Part shown: positions 1 through 6,894 of the stretch, one piece after another | Layout of the letters: each line of letters starts with the position of its first letter | Numbering within the stretch: the stretch's first letter is position 1 | Assembly: GCA_036505635.1 (NCBI GenBank) | Contig: DASXTC010000016.1 | Span: forward strand, 1-64,000 | Length of the DNA: 64,000 nt | Reading direction: 5' to 3' | From: DASXTC01 sp036505635 | GTDB lineage: Bacteria; Acidobacteriota; Polarisedimenticolia; JACPZX01; DASXTC01 | Notes under the pieces: model-generated | What the model was told of the DNA's origin: nothing | Databases searched by the model: none | What the model saw: the letters and a program-made list of their open reading frames with translations, nothing else | Program-made: the position numbers and the translations under genes

Positions 1-2
1 AA

Positions 3-191
3 AGCGCCGCGTTCGGCATCTGTCAGAGCGCGGAAGTATATCGCAATCCGGAGGAGGGCAAGGCCGAATGTTGGGGGCCAGGAGCCTGTCCGAGTCATGG
101 CTCGGGTGGTCGTCGGCGACAACCAGCGAGGATGGATGAGACCACAACTCCCATGCGCCCAGAGGGTTGCGTCAGCGATCCTCGACGATGA
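3..191 (+). CDS. C-terminal fragment of an unidentified protein, its tail formed by a repeat copy
   Basis: An open frame enters from the left edge of the window and ends at TGA 189-191, giving 62 residues. The first part (through about residue 26, with the run ECWGPGACP starting near residue 23) has protein-like composition with several cysteines, but I do not recognise the family. From about base 80 the frame runs into the truncated repeat copy, reading GACPSHGSG, the same phase as GVCPSNGSG in the repeat copy inside the EamA gene. The natural C terminus has therefore probably been replaced or extended by the repeat. The frame overlaps the end of the convergent outer-membrane gene by about 20 bases. 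It could also be a decayed gene, since only its end is visible. Confidence 0.35.
   Translation, partial: SAAFGICQSAEVYRNPEEGKAECWGPGACPSHGSGGRRRQPARMDETTTPMRPEGCVSDPRR
80..190 (+). repeat. Truncated copy of the 273-bp inverted-repeat element
   Basis: The left end (80-102) matches the 23-bp terminal repeat at 30707-30729 with a few mismatches. Bases about 103-190 then match 30787-30893 (shared blocks include GTGGTCGTCG, GATGGATGAG, TGCGCCC and CTCGACGATG), with an internal segment of about 55 bases missing. The right end and right terminal repeat are absent. The last shared block forms the stop codon and the final VEDR residues of the neighbouring minus-strand gene. Confidence 0.8.
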
Positions 192-801
192 CCGGCACCT
201 GGGGCCTGCCGCCCACGATCCAGCTCACTCCCAGGTTCAGGATGCCGTCCACCAGGGCGTTCTCGTCCCCCTCGTCGGGGAAGACCGCCACCGCCTGCCC
301 GTCGAGTCTCAGGCTGAAGCTGCGGCCCATGAAGACCCTGAACCCGACCCCCGCGTAGGCGAGCGGATCGATCTCGCGGACGTATGTGACCGTGTCGCAG
401 TCCTCCCACCACCAGATGTCGCGGCAGGAGGTCCGTGAGACGGCCAGCCGCTGGGCTCCCGCCCCTATCATGAGGTGTGGGGTCACGACCGCGCCGGGCA
501 GGAAGCTGTAGAGGTAGCCGACCTTGAAGGAGGTCAGGTTGACGTCCAGGTCATCATCGAACTCATCGTTCGTCAGGACGTGGTCCAGGGAGAACTCCAT
601 TGCGTGGTCTTTGAGGAAGAAGTAGCCGACCCGCACGCCGAGACCGGCGGTGTTCTCTATGTTGGAGTCGCCGTCGAAAAAGGCGCCCGTCACGTAGGGG
701 CCGACCTCGGCGGCGCGATCCCGCAGTGCCGCCAGCGGGTGAAGCGAGGGGGCCATCAGGAGCGCGAGGACCGCGGCGGGCCCTGCCAGCCTTCTCGTCA
801 T
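172..801 (-). CDS. Outer-membrane beta-barrel protein, OmpW/OmpA-barrel type
   Basis: A 209-residue protein with an N-terminal signal peptide (MTRRLAG, then a hydrophobic stretch to about residue 25). It continues with alternating amphipathic strands such as VGPYVTGAFF, GLGVRVGYFFL, TSFKVGYLYSF and LNLGVSWIVGG, as expected of a small barrel in the outer membrane. Two cysteines near the middle (SCRDIWWWEDC) could form a disulfide. An upstream in-frame ATG (837) lies above a -10-like box (808-813), so the start at 801 is preferred; GAGG lies just before it. The last four residues (VEDR) and the stop come from the repeat copy, so the natural C terminus may have been altered. The ligand or role is unknown. 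Confidence 0.75.
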   Translation of the reverse strand: MTRRLAGPAAVLALLMAPSLHPLAALRDRAAEVGPYVTGAFFDGDSNIENTAGLGVRVGYFFLKDHAMEFSLDHVLTNDEFDDDLDVNLTSFKVGYLYSFLPGAVVTPHLMIGAGAQRLAVSRTSCRDIWWWEDCDTVTYVREIDPLAYAGVGFRVFMGRSFSLRLDGQAVAVFPDEGDENALVDGILNLGVSWIVGGRPQVPVIVEDR

Positions 802-807
802 GGCCTC

Positions 808-837
808 ACCATAGAACTCCCGGGTGGGGGAGCGCAA
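808..837 (-). promoter_or_regulatory. Possible sigma-70 promoter of the barrel-protein gene
   Basis: On the minus strand TTGCGC (832-837) is followed after 18 bases by TATGGT (808-813). Transcription would begin about at the ATG (801), giving a leaderless message. The -10 box is imperfect. Confidence 0.35.
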
Positions 838-860
838 CCCGGTCCTCCGCCTGCGTTCAT

Positions 861-889
861 TTGACGGGTCACCGGGCTGCCGTTAGAAT
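861..889 (+). promoter_or_regulatory. Sigma-70 promoter of gltX
   Basis: TTGACG (861-866), 17-base spacer, TAGAAT (884-889). Predicted start near 896, about 49 bases before the GTG of gltX. Confidence 0.65.
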
Positions 890-944
890 GCCGCTCTCTG
901 ATTGACACCCCTCTCATCATCCGGGCCTGCCCCACGGAGCTGGT

Positions 945-2414
945 GTGGCGAAGATGAGCATGCCTCAACCCCGGGTGCGGTTCGCCCCCAGCCCGACCGG
1001 GTTCCTCCACGTCGGAGGGGCGAGGACAGCTCTGTTCAACTGGCTCTACGCCCGCAACACGGGGGGGATCTTCATCTTGAGAATCGAGGACACCGATGTC
1101 GCGCGATCCTCCGAGGAGATGGTGAGGGCGATACTCGACGGACTCGCCTGGCTCGGGATCACGCATGACGAGGGCCCCCTCTTCCAGTCCTCCTTCCGGG
1201 GCCAGCATGTCGCGAAGGCCCGGGCCATGGAGAAGGAAGGCGCGGCGTACCGCTGCTTCTGCACCCCCGAAAGGCTCGAGCAGCGCAGGCGCGCGGCGGA
1301 GGCGCGCGGCGACGTCTGGAGGTACGACCGTGAATGCGCCGCCCTGCCCGAGCCCGAGTTCCGGCGCCGATTGGATGCGGGAGAGCCGAGCTGCCTGCGA
1401 TTCAGAGTCCCCGAGGGCCGGACGGTCTACGATGATCTGGTGCATGGGCCCACGTCATTCAACAACGCGGACATCGAGGACCTGGTACTCCTGAGGACCG
1501 ACGGCTCGCCCACCTACAACCTCTCGTGCGTGTCGGACGACATCGACATGAGGATCACGCACGTGATCCGTGGCGACGACCACATCTCGAACACGCCCAA
1601 GCAGATCCTTCTCTACCGGGCGCTGGGGGCCGAGCCGCCCCGCTTCGGCCACCTGCCGCTCATTCTCGGCCCCGACAAGAAACGCCTCTCGAAGCGGCAC
1701 GGTGCGGTCTCCGTCATGGAATACAGCCGCGCGGGATACCTGCCCGAGGCGCTCTTCAATTTCCTGGCGCTCCTGGGATGGTCCCCCGGAAACGACCGCG
1801 AGATCCTCACCAAGGCCGAGATGATCGAGGCCTTCTCCTTCGAAGGGGTCGGTTCGCGCGGCGCAGTCTTCGACACAGAGAAGCTGACCTGGATGAACGG
1901 CGAGTATCTCAAGATGAAGCCCGCGACCGAGCTGGCCGCGCTGGTGCGTCCCTCATTCGAGGAGGCGGGGCTCTGGAGCGCGGGGCTCGAGGCTCAGCGC
2001 CGCGATTGGTTCCTCAAGCTCCTCGAGCTGCTCAAGGATCGGTGCAGGCTCGTGACGGAATTCGCCCGCGACGCCCGGCCCTTCCTGACCGAGAGCCTCG
2101 ACTACGAGCCGGTGGCGGCCGCCAGGCACCTCGGATCGCCCGGCGCGGTGGGCAGACTGGCCGCGCTGCGCGACGCGCTGGCCCGGGTCGAGCCCTTCGA
2201 CGAGGCGTCGTGCGAGAGTGCCCTGCGGGAGCTCGCAGCGCGCCTCGGCGTGAAGGCCGGCGACCTGATCCATCCCGCCCGCGTGGCACTCACCGGCCGG
2301 ATGGTCAGCCCCGGGATCTTCGCCGTGATGGCGATCATGGGACGCGAGGGAACGCTCGCGCGGCTGAACCGCGCGGCCCGCTTCATCGAAGAGGGTTCGG
2401 GGGGGACGCCGTGA
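945..2414 (+). CDS. gltX: Glutamate--tRNA ligase
   Basis: Cytoplasmic class I aminoacyl-tRNA synthetase that charges tRNA(Glu) with glutamate using ATP. The 489 residues match the usual bacterial length. The HIGH-type motif appears as PSPTGFLHVGG near residue 15, followed by RIEDTD; the KMSKS-type loop is KKRLSKRHGA near residue 245; the C-terminal half is the helical anticodon-binding region. The GTG at 945 is chosen because GGAG (936-939) is five bases upstream; an ATG three codons later is also possible. The stop overlaps the start of the dehydrogenase gene by four bases (GTGA), so the two are translationally coupled. From sequence alone I cannot say whether it also charges tRNA(Gln). Confidence 0.95.
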   Translation: MAKMSMPQPRVRFAPSPTGFLHVGGARTALFNWLYARNTGGIFILRIEDTDVARSSEEMVRAILDGLAWLGITHDEGPLFQSSFRGQHVAKARAMEKEGAAYRCFCTPERLEQRRRAAEARGDVWRYDRECAALPEPEFRRRLDAGEPSCLRFRVPEGRTVYDDLVHGPTSFNNADIEDLVLLRTDGSPTYNLSCVSDDIDMRITHVIRGDDHISNTPKQILLYRALGAEPPRFGHLPLILGPDKKRLSKRHGAVSVMEYSRAGYLPEALFNFLALLGWSPGNDREILTKAEMIEAFSFEGVGSRGAVFDTEKLTWMNGEYLKMKPATELAALVRPSFEEAGLWSAGLEAQRRDWFLKLLELLKDRCRLVTEFARDARPFLTESLDYEPVAAARHLGSPGAVGRLAALRDALARVEPFDEASCESALRELAARLGVKAGDLIHPARVALTGRMVSPGIFAVMAIMGREGTLARLNRAARFIEEGSGGTP

Positions 2415-3649
2415 CGCAGAAGATCCCTCACCCCGATGCCGTGCTCCGCGAGGGTGCCACCACCGTCGATTTCGCCACCGGCAGGTACCCGCACCTCGTG
2501 GACCGGTTCGGGCCCGAAACGATCATGCTGGCCACCCACGAGGTCTGGGGGGTGCGCGCCATCATCGTTGTCCACAACACCGCCCGCGGGCCGGCGATGG
2601 GAGGCTTGAGGATGGTCCCGGACGTGACGGTCGAGGAGGTGTGCGACCTGGCGAGGGCGATGACCTACAAGAACGCCGGCGCGTCCCTGGAGCTGGGGGG
2701 CGGCAAGTCGGCGCTGGTGGCCGACCCCGCGCTGTATCCGCGGGGCTCCGAGCGGCGGCGCGAGCTGATCGGATGGTACGCGGCGCAGCTGCAGCGTGTG
2801 CCCGAGTACACGCCGGGGCCCGACATGTTCACCGACGAGCAGGACATGCAGCTCATCTTCGAGCTTGCGGGCCGCTCGATCGGCAGGCCGGCGGACAAGG
2901 GGGGGATCCCGATCGATCTTCTCGGCCTGACCTCTCTGGGCTGCCTCACCGACCTGGAGGCCGCGGTGGAAGGTGGGTACATCGACGGAATGACGAGCCT
3001 GCGCGGGATGCGGCTCTCCATCGAGGGGTTCGGCCACGTGGGGGCGGGCATCGGACGTCTGGCGCTTCACGACGGGGCGGTCATCGTGGCGGCCAGCGAC
3101 CTGCCAGATCCCTCCCGCGACTACGGCGGCGTGGTCCACCACCCGGGCGGCCTCGACGTGGGCGGGCTGCTGCAGGCGCGAGTGCGCGGCGGGTCGGTCA
3201 TCGAGACCAGCCAGCGCGGCGTGCAGGTCGTCCGCGGCGCGGCGTCGCTCAAGACGCTGTTCGAGCTCGACACCGACATCGTGGTCCCGGCGGCGCGCAC
3301 CGACACCGTCAACCTCGACCTGGCGAAGAAGATCCGCGCGCGTTTCGTCCTGGAGGCGGCCAACAAACCGCTGTCGGTTCCGGCCGAGGAGCACCTGCAC
3401 TCGCGCGGCGTGCTCTGCAGCGTGGACTATCTGTCCAACTGCGGCGGGATCGCCGCTTGCGCGGAGGAGCTCGACGAAGTGCGCCGGCCCCTCGGTCCGA
3501 TGCGGCTGCCTCGGGCGATCGCGCGCATCGTGGGAACCGTGCGGGCCAACGCGGCCGCGGTCTACGGCTTGTCGCGCCGGGACGGGATCACCCCGCGCGC
3601 GGCCGCCGAGCGGATCGTCGAGCCGAGGATCGCGCCGATCCCCTCGTAG
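2411..3649 (+). CDS. Glu/Leu/Phe/Val dehydrogenase family amino-acid dehydrogenase
   Basis: NAD(P)-dependent oxidative deamination of an L-amino acid to its 2-oxo acid. The 412-residue protein has the N-terminal catalytic fold with the family glycine-rich motif carrying the lysine (ELGGGKSAL, about residue 97) and the aspartate-bearing PGPDMFTDEQDMQ segment. A Rossmann domain follows (IEGFGHVGAGIGRLA), and a C-terminal segment EAANKPLSVPAEEHL with VDYLSNCGGI matches the leucine/glutamate dehydrogenase family. Substrate choice cannot be fixed; the length is nearer to leucine/phenylalanine dehydrogenases than to hexameric GDH. GTG at 2411 overlaps the gltX stop. Coupling to a glutamyl-tRNA synthetase gene hints at a glutamate link, but this is inference. 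Confidence 0.85.
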   Translation: MTQKIPHPDAVLREGATTVDFATGRYPHLVDRFGPETIMLATHEVWGVRAIIVVHNTARGPAMGGLRMVPDVTVEEVCDLARAMTYKNAGASLELGGGKSALVADPALYPRGSERRRELIGWYAAQLQRVPEYTPGPDMFTDEQDMQLIFELAGRSIGRPADKGGIPIDLLGLTSLGCLTDLEAAVEGGYIDGMTSLRGMRLSIEGFGHVGAGIGRLALHDGAVIVAASDLPDPSRDYGGVVHHPGGLDVGGLLQARVRGGSVIETSQRGVQVVRGAASLKTLFELDTDIVVPAARTDTVNLDLAKKIRARFVLEAANKPLSVPAEEHLHSRGVLCSVDYLSNCGGIAACAEELDEVRRPLGPMRLPRAIARIVGTVRANAAAVYGLSRRDGITPRAAAERIVEPRIAPIPS

Positions 3650-3748
3650 ATGCGCTCTCTCCACCGGCCCTTAGGATTCGGGCCTCCGGCTCGTGCAGCC
3701 CCGGCAGCCCTGTGATACGATTCGGCCCGATTTCATAGACAGGTAGGT

Positions 3749-4507
3749 ATGCGACTGCTGGTCAGGCTCGGTTGGTTCGTCCTCCTGTCGGGCTTCCTGA
3801 TCGCCCTCTTCGCGGGCAGCTTCTACGTGGCGATGCGCCTCGTGTTCGTGGGACGCGAGGTGAAAGTGCCCGATCTGGCCGGCCTCACGGTTGACGAGGC
3901 GCGCTCCACGCTGAACCGATCGGAGCTCTATCTGGATACCGCCGCCGAGCGGTTCGACGAACGGATCCCGAAGGGGTGCGTGCAGTCGCAGGATCCTCCG
4001 GCCGGCGCCACGATCAAGAAGAACAGGAAGGTGCGCGTGACCGTGAGCCTCGGCCCGCTGGAGATCGCGATTCCCGACCTGGCAGGGCAGACGCTGCGCA
4101 CCGCTCAGATCGCGCTGCAGCGAGGCGGGCTGTCGGTGGGGCACGTCACGTCGACCCACACCACCGCGGCCCCTCCAGACGTCGTGATGGCGCAGCACCC
4201 GCCTGCCTCGGGACCTCAGGGCGCGGTTCCGGGCGGCGCCGAGACGGTCAGCACGAGCGGCGGCCAGGCGGCGGTCGATCTGCTGGTGAGCCGCGGCCCC
4301 GACGAACCGGTCTACGTGATGCCCGACCTGGCCAGGCGGCGCCTCGACGAGGTCACGATGCTGGTCAAGAGGACGGGCCTCAGGCTCGGCGCGGTCCGGC
4401 GTGAGAACACACCGGGCCTTCCCCGGGGCCTGGTCGTCAAGCAGTATCCCGAGGCTGGGTATCCGGTCGGCAGGCAGGAGATCATCAGCCTCGTCCTGAG
4501 CGAGTAG
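3749..4507 (+). CDS. Membrane-anchored PASTA-domain protein
   Basis: A 252-residue protein with one N-terminal transmembrane helix (about residues 7-33) and an extracytoplasmic part made of three PASTA modules. They begin around residues 40 (VKVPDLAGLTVDEA), 110 (IAIPDLAGQTLRTA) and 190 (YVMPDLARRRLDEV); the second and third are separated by a loop rich in Ala, Pro, Ser and Gly. PASTA modules bind peptidoglycan fragments or lipid II in other proteins. Here they stand alone without a kinase or transpeptidase domain. The gene is followed by rpe after 14 bases and probably starts the operon that runs to 6881. A weak -10-like TACGAT lies at 3716-3721. Confidence 0.85.
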   Translation: MRLLVRLGWFVLLSGFLIALFAGSFYVAMRLVFVGREVKVPDLAGLTVDEARSTLNRSELYLDTAAERFDERIPKGCVQSQDPPAGATIKKNRKVRVTVSLGPLEIAIPDLAGQTLRTAQIALQRGGLSVGHVTSTHTTAAPPDVVMAQHPPASGPQGAVPGGAETVSTSGGQAAVDLLVSRGPDEPVYVMPDLARRRLDEVTMLVKRTGLRLGAVRRENTPGLPRGLVVKQYPEAGYPVGRQEIISLVLSE

Positions 4508-4521
4508 GGGAGGGAGCCTTC

Positions 4522-5187
4522 GTGGCACAACTGGCGCCGTCGATCCTGTCCGCGGATTTCAGCCGACTGGCCTCGGAGATCCGGGCGGTGGAGCAGGCGG
4601 GGGTGGGCATCCTTCACGTGGACGTCATGGACGGCCATTTCGTGCCCAACATCACCATCGGCCCGCCGGTGATCCGCTCCCTGCGCAAGACGACGCCACT
4701 CACGCTCGACGCCCACCTGATGATCGAGAACGCCGACAGCTTCATCGACGCGTTCGTCGACGCGGGGGCGGACATGATCTCGGTCCACGTGGAGGCTTGC
4801 CGCCACCTTCACCGCACGATCACCTCGATCAAGGCGAGGGGGCGCAAGGCAGGGGTGGTCCTCAACCCCGCGACGCCCCTGGATGCGCTGGAGCAGATCC
4901 TTCCCGAGGCGGACTACGTGCTGCTCATGTCGGTGAACCCGGGATGGGGAGGCCAGCAGTTCATCCCGCACGTGAAGGAGAAAATAGCGGCCCTGCGCGG
5001 GATGATCCGCGGCCGTGGCGCGACCGCGCTCATCGAGGTTGACGGCGGCGTGACACGCGACAACATCGCCGCGGTGGCGGCGGCCGGCGCCGACATCATC
5101 GTGGCGGGCAACGCGGTCTTCACGGGCGGCGACCCTCGGGCCGCGGCGGCCGAACTCATCGCGCTGCTGAACAGCTCGAGGTCCTGA
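4522..5187 (+). CDS. rpe: Ribulose-phosphate 3-epimerase
   Basis: Interconverts D-ribulose 5-phosphate and D-xylulose 5-phosphate in the pentose phosphate pathway. The 221-residue TIM barrel has the expected motifs: APSILSADF at the N terminus with its Ser and Asp, HVDVMDGHFVPN with the metal-binding His and Asp, DAHLMI, VNPGWGGQQF and EVDGGV with the catalytic Asp, and a phosphate-binding VAGNAVF at the end. GTG 4522 follows a strong GGGAGGGAG ribosome-binding site. The stop shares a base with the ATG of the next gene (TGATG). Confidence 0.95.
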   Translation: MAQLAPSILSADFSRLASEIRAVEQAGVGILHVDVMDGHFVPNITIGPPVIRSLRKTTPLTLDAHLMIENADSFIDAFVDAGADMISVHVEACRHLHRTITSIKARGRKAGVVLNPATPLDALEQILPEADYVLLMSVNPGWGGQQFIPHVKEKIAALRGMIRGRGATALIEVDGGVTRDNIAAVAAAGADIIVAGNAVFTGGDPRAAAAELIALLNSSRS

Positions 5188-5600
5188 TGCCTACCGGAAG
5201 CTCCAGTGTGCGTGTCAGATATCCCGAGACCGATCAGATGGGTGTGGTGCATCACACCCACTTTCTCGTCTGGTTCGAGATCGGACGGACCGAGCTGATG
5301 CGCGACCTGGGATGCGCTTATGCCGACCTGGAGAAGGAAGGGGTCTGGATGCCGGTGGTGGAGGCGAGCTGCCGGTATCTCAGCCCGGCGCGCTACGATG
5401 ACCTCGTCACGGTGGAGACGCGGGTGGAGGAGGTCACTCGCGTGACGACGCGGTTCACGTATCGCGTCGTCCGTCCCGCCGACGGGAGAGTCCTCGCCAC
5501 CGGCTCCACGAGGCACGCGGCCACCAACGGCTCCGGGGTCCCGTGCCGCCTCCCGGAACGGATCCTCTCGCTCCTTTCGGCGTCGAGCGGGAGACCGTAG
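5187..5600 (+). CDS. YbgC/4-hydroxybenzoyl-CoA-type acyl-CoA thioesterase
   Basis: A 137-residue single hotdog-fold protein that should hydrolyse acyl-CoA thioesters in the cytoplasm. The family signature, with its catalytic aspartate, is visible near residue 15 as RYPETDQMGVVHHTHFLVW, and the beta strands of the hotdog follow (VVEASCRYLSPARYDDLVTVET). In proteobacteria YbgC sits with the Tol-Pal genes; here it lies between rpe and a BamD-like gene, so a link to envelope lipid turnover is plausible but unproven. Its start overlaps the rpe stop by one base. The substrate is unknown. Confidence 0.85.
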   Translation: MPTGSSSVRVRYPETDQMGVVHHTHFLVWFEIGRTELMRDLGCAYADLEKEGVWMPVVEASCRYLSPARYDDLVTVETRVEEVTRVTTRFTYRVVRPADGRVLATGSTRHAATNGSGVPCRLPERILSLLSASSGRP

Positions 5601-5601
5601 C

Positions 5602-6444
5602 GTGACGAGAAGGCGATGGCGCGCGGCCGCGCTCGCGGCCCTGATGGCGGTGGCCGGAGCGGCGGCGATGCCCGCCTGCTCGGCGCGCGGGCCTCAGGCC
5701 CCCCGCGTTCACAAGCCTCCAAAGCCGGTCAAGGACAAGTACGCGGGGATTCCGGCGCGGGAGATCTACGACCTCGCCATGCGCAAGCTCAAGCACCGAT
5801 CCTATTTCGGCGCACGGGAGATCCTCCAGAAGGTCCTCGGGCGGCAGGACGCCACGCCGGAGCTCGTGGCGCTGGTGCACCTGGCGCTCGCCGACGCGTA
5901 CTTTTATGACGGCGGCGTCCTGAACCTGGCGGAGGCGCAGAGCCGATACACCAACTTCCTGACTTTCTACCCCAACCACGAGCGGGCCGACTACGCCCAG
6001 TACCAGCTCGGCCTCTGCTATCTCAAGCAGACGGCCAGCCCCGACCGCGACCAGGGCCAGGCGCGCAAGGCGCTCGCGGAGCTGGGCAAGGTCAAGACCA
6101 ACTACCCGAGCAGCGAGTTCGTCGCCGCCGCGGATGGGCAGGCCGACAAGGCGCGGGAGCTCCTCGCGGAGCACGACTTCCGGATCGGCAACTTCTACTT
6201 CCGCAGGAAGGCCTACACGGGGGCGGTACGGCGACTGCGCGACGTGCTGGACGCGTATCCCAACTACTCGCGCAAGGACCGTCTCTATCTGATCCTCGGC
6301 CAGTCCCTCATGGGGATCGACAAGAGCGAGGAGGGACGGCTCTACCTGGAGAAGCTGCTTGCGGAGTTCCCAAAGAGCCGCCACGCCGGTCAGGCGCGGG
6401 AGCTGCTGCGGCAGCCGTTGCAGACGGCTGGTACGGGGCGGTGA
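5602..6444 (+). CDS. BamD/YfiO-like outer-membrane assembly lipoprotein
   Basis: A 280-residue lipoprotein: N-terminal signal with lipobox AMPAC (Cys about residue 26), a Lys/Pro-rich linker, then TPR helices in the arrangement of BamD/YbgF-like proteins (segments ending LAEAQSRYTNFLTFYPNH, YAQYQLGLCYLKQ and ALAELGKVKTNYPSSEF). BamD helps insert beta-barrel proteins in the outer membrane as part of the Bam complex. GTG 5602 starts two bases after the thioesterase stop, and the end overlaps the next gene by GTGA. It could instead be a general outer-membrane TPR lipoprotein, as no bamA is nearby. Confidence 0.75.
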   Translation: MTRRRWRAAALAALMAVAGAAAMPACSARGPQAPRVHKPPKPVKDKYAGIPAREIYDLAMRKLKHRSYFGAREILQKVLGRQDATPELVALVHLALADAYFYDGGVLNLAEAQSRYTNFLTFYPNHERADYAQYQLGLCYLKQTASPDRDQGQARKALAELGKVKTNYPSSEFVAAADGQADKARELLAEHDFRIGNFYFRRKAYTGAVRRLRDVLDAYPNYSRKDRLYLILGQSLMGIDKSEEGRLYLEKLLAEFPKSRHAGQARELLRQPLQTAGTGR

Positions 6445-6881
6445 CGATCGACGGCGCGCGGATCGAAGCTCTCGCGCGCGAAATCGCGAGCCGGGAGGCG
6501 GGGCGGGTGGACGCCGTGGAGCGCGCGCGTCTCCTGGCCGGGGAGCTACACAGCGAGGTCGCGGCGGTGGTGAGCCGGTTCGCGGCGGCGGCGCGCCGGG
6601 CGGGGGCGCCGCACCTCGACCTCGTCACGGTCGGCCCCGTCGAGCCGGATGACAAGAGCATCCGAGCCTTCCAGTTCAAGATCCGCCGCGGCCGTTTCGA
6701 GGCGATCGTGGTTACGAAGGACCGCGGCGAGGTGATGCTCGTCGGCCCCTTCAAGCGCGGCGAGGCCGAGGGCCCGTGCAACCCCATCCGCCAGGAGGGA
6801 AGGGAATCGGACCGCCCCGGGATCGAGACGAACCTCGAGACCCTCCTGGTCGCGCTGATCGAGATGTCGTTCCAGAAATAG
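6441..6881 (+). CDS. Hypothetical protein coupled to the BamD-like gene
   Basis: 146 residues with no recognised family. The N-terminal half is helical and rich in Ala, Arg and Glu. The second half contains a compact alpha/beta-looking stretch (HLDLVTVGPVEPDDKS, FEAIVVTKDRGEVMLVGPF) and ends in a helix. There is no signal peptide or membrane segment, so it is probably cytoplasmic. Its GTG start overlaps the preceding stop by four bases, and the gene ends 13 bases before the convergent kinase gene, so no separate terminator fits between them. Confidence 0.7.
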   Translation: MTIDGARIEALAREIASREAGRVDAVERARLLAGELHSEVAAVVSRFAAAARRAGAPHLDLVTVGPVEPDDKSIRAFQFKIRRGRFEAIVVTKDRGEVMLVGPFKRGEAEGPCNPIRQEGRESDRPGIETNLETLLVALIEMSFQK

Positions 6882-6894
6882 GTCCGGGCTCCGG

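Noticed and set aside
1526..2410. Upstream extension of the dehydrogenase frame through gltX
   Set aside because: The extra residues are out-of-frame gltX sequence; the family N terminus starts at GTG 2411.
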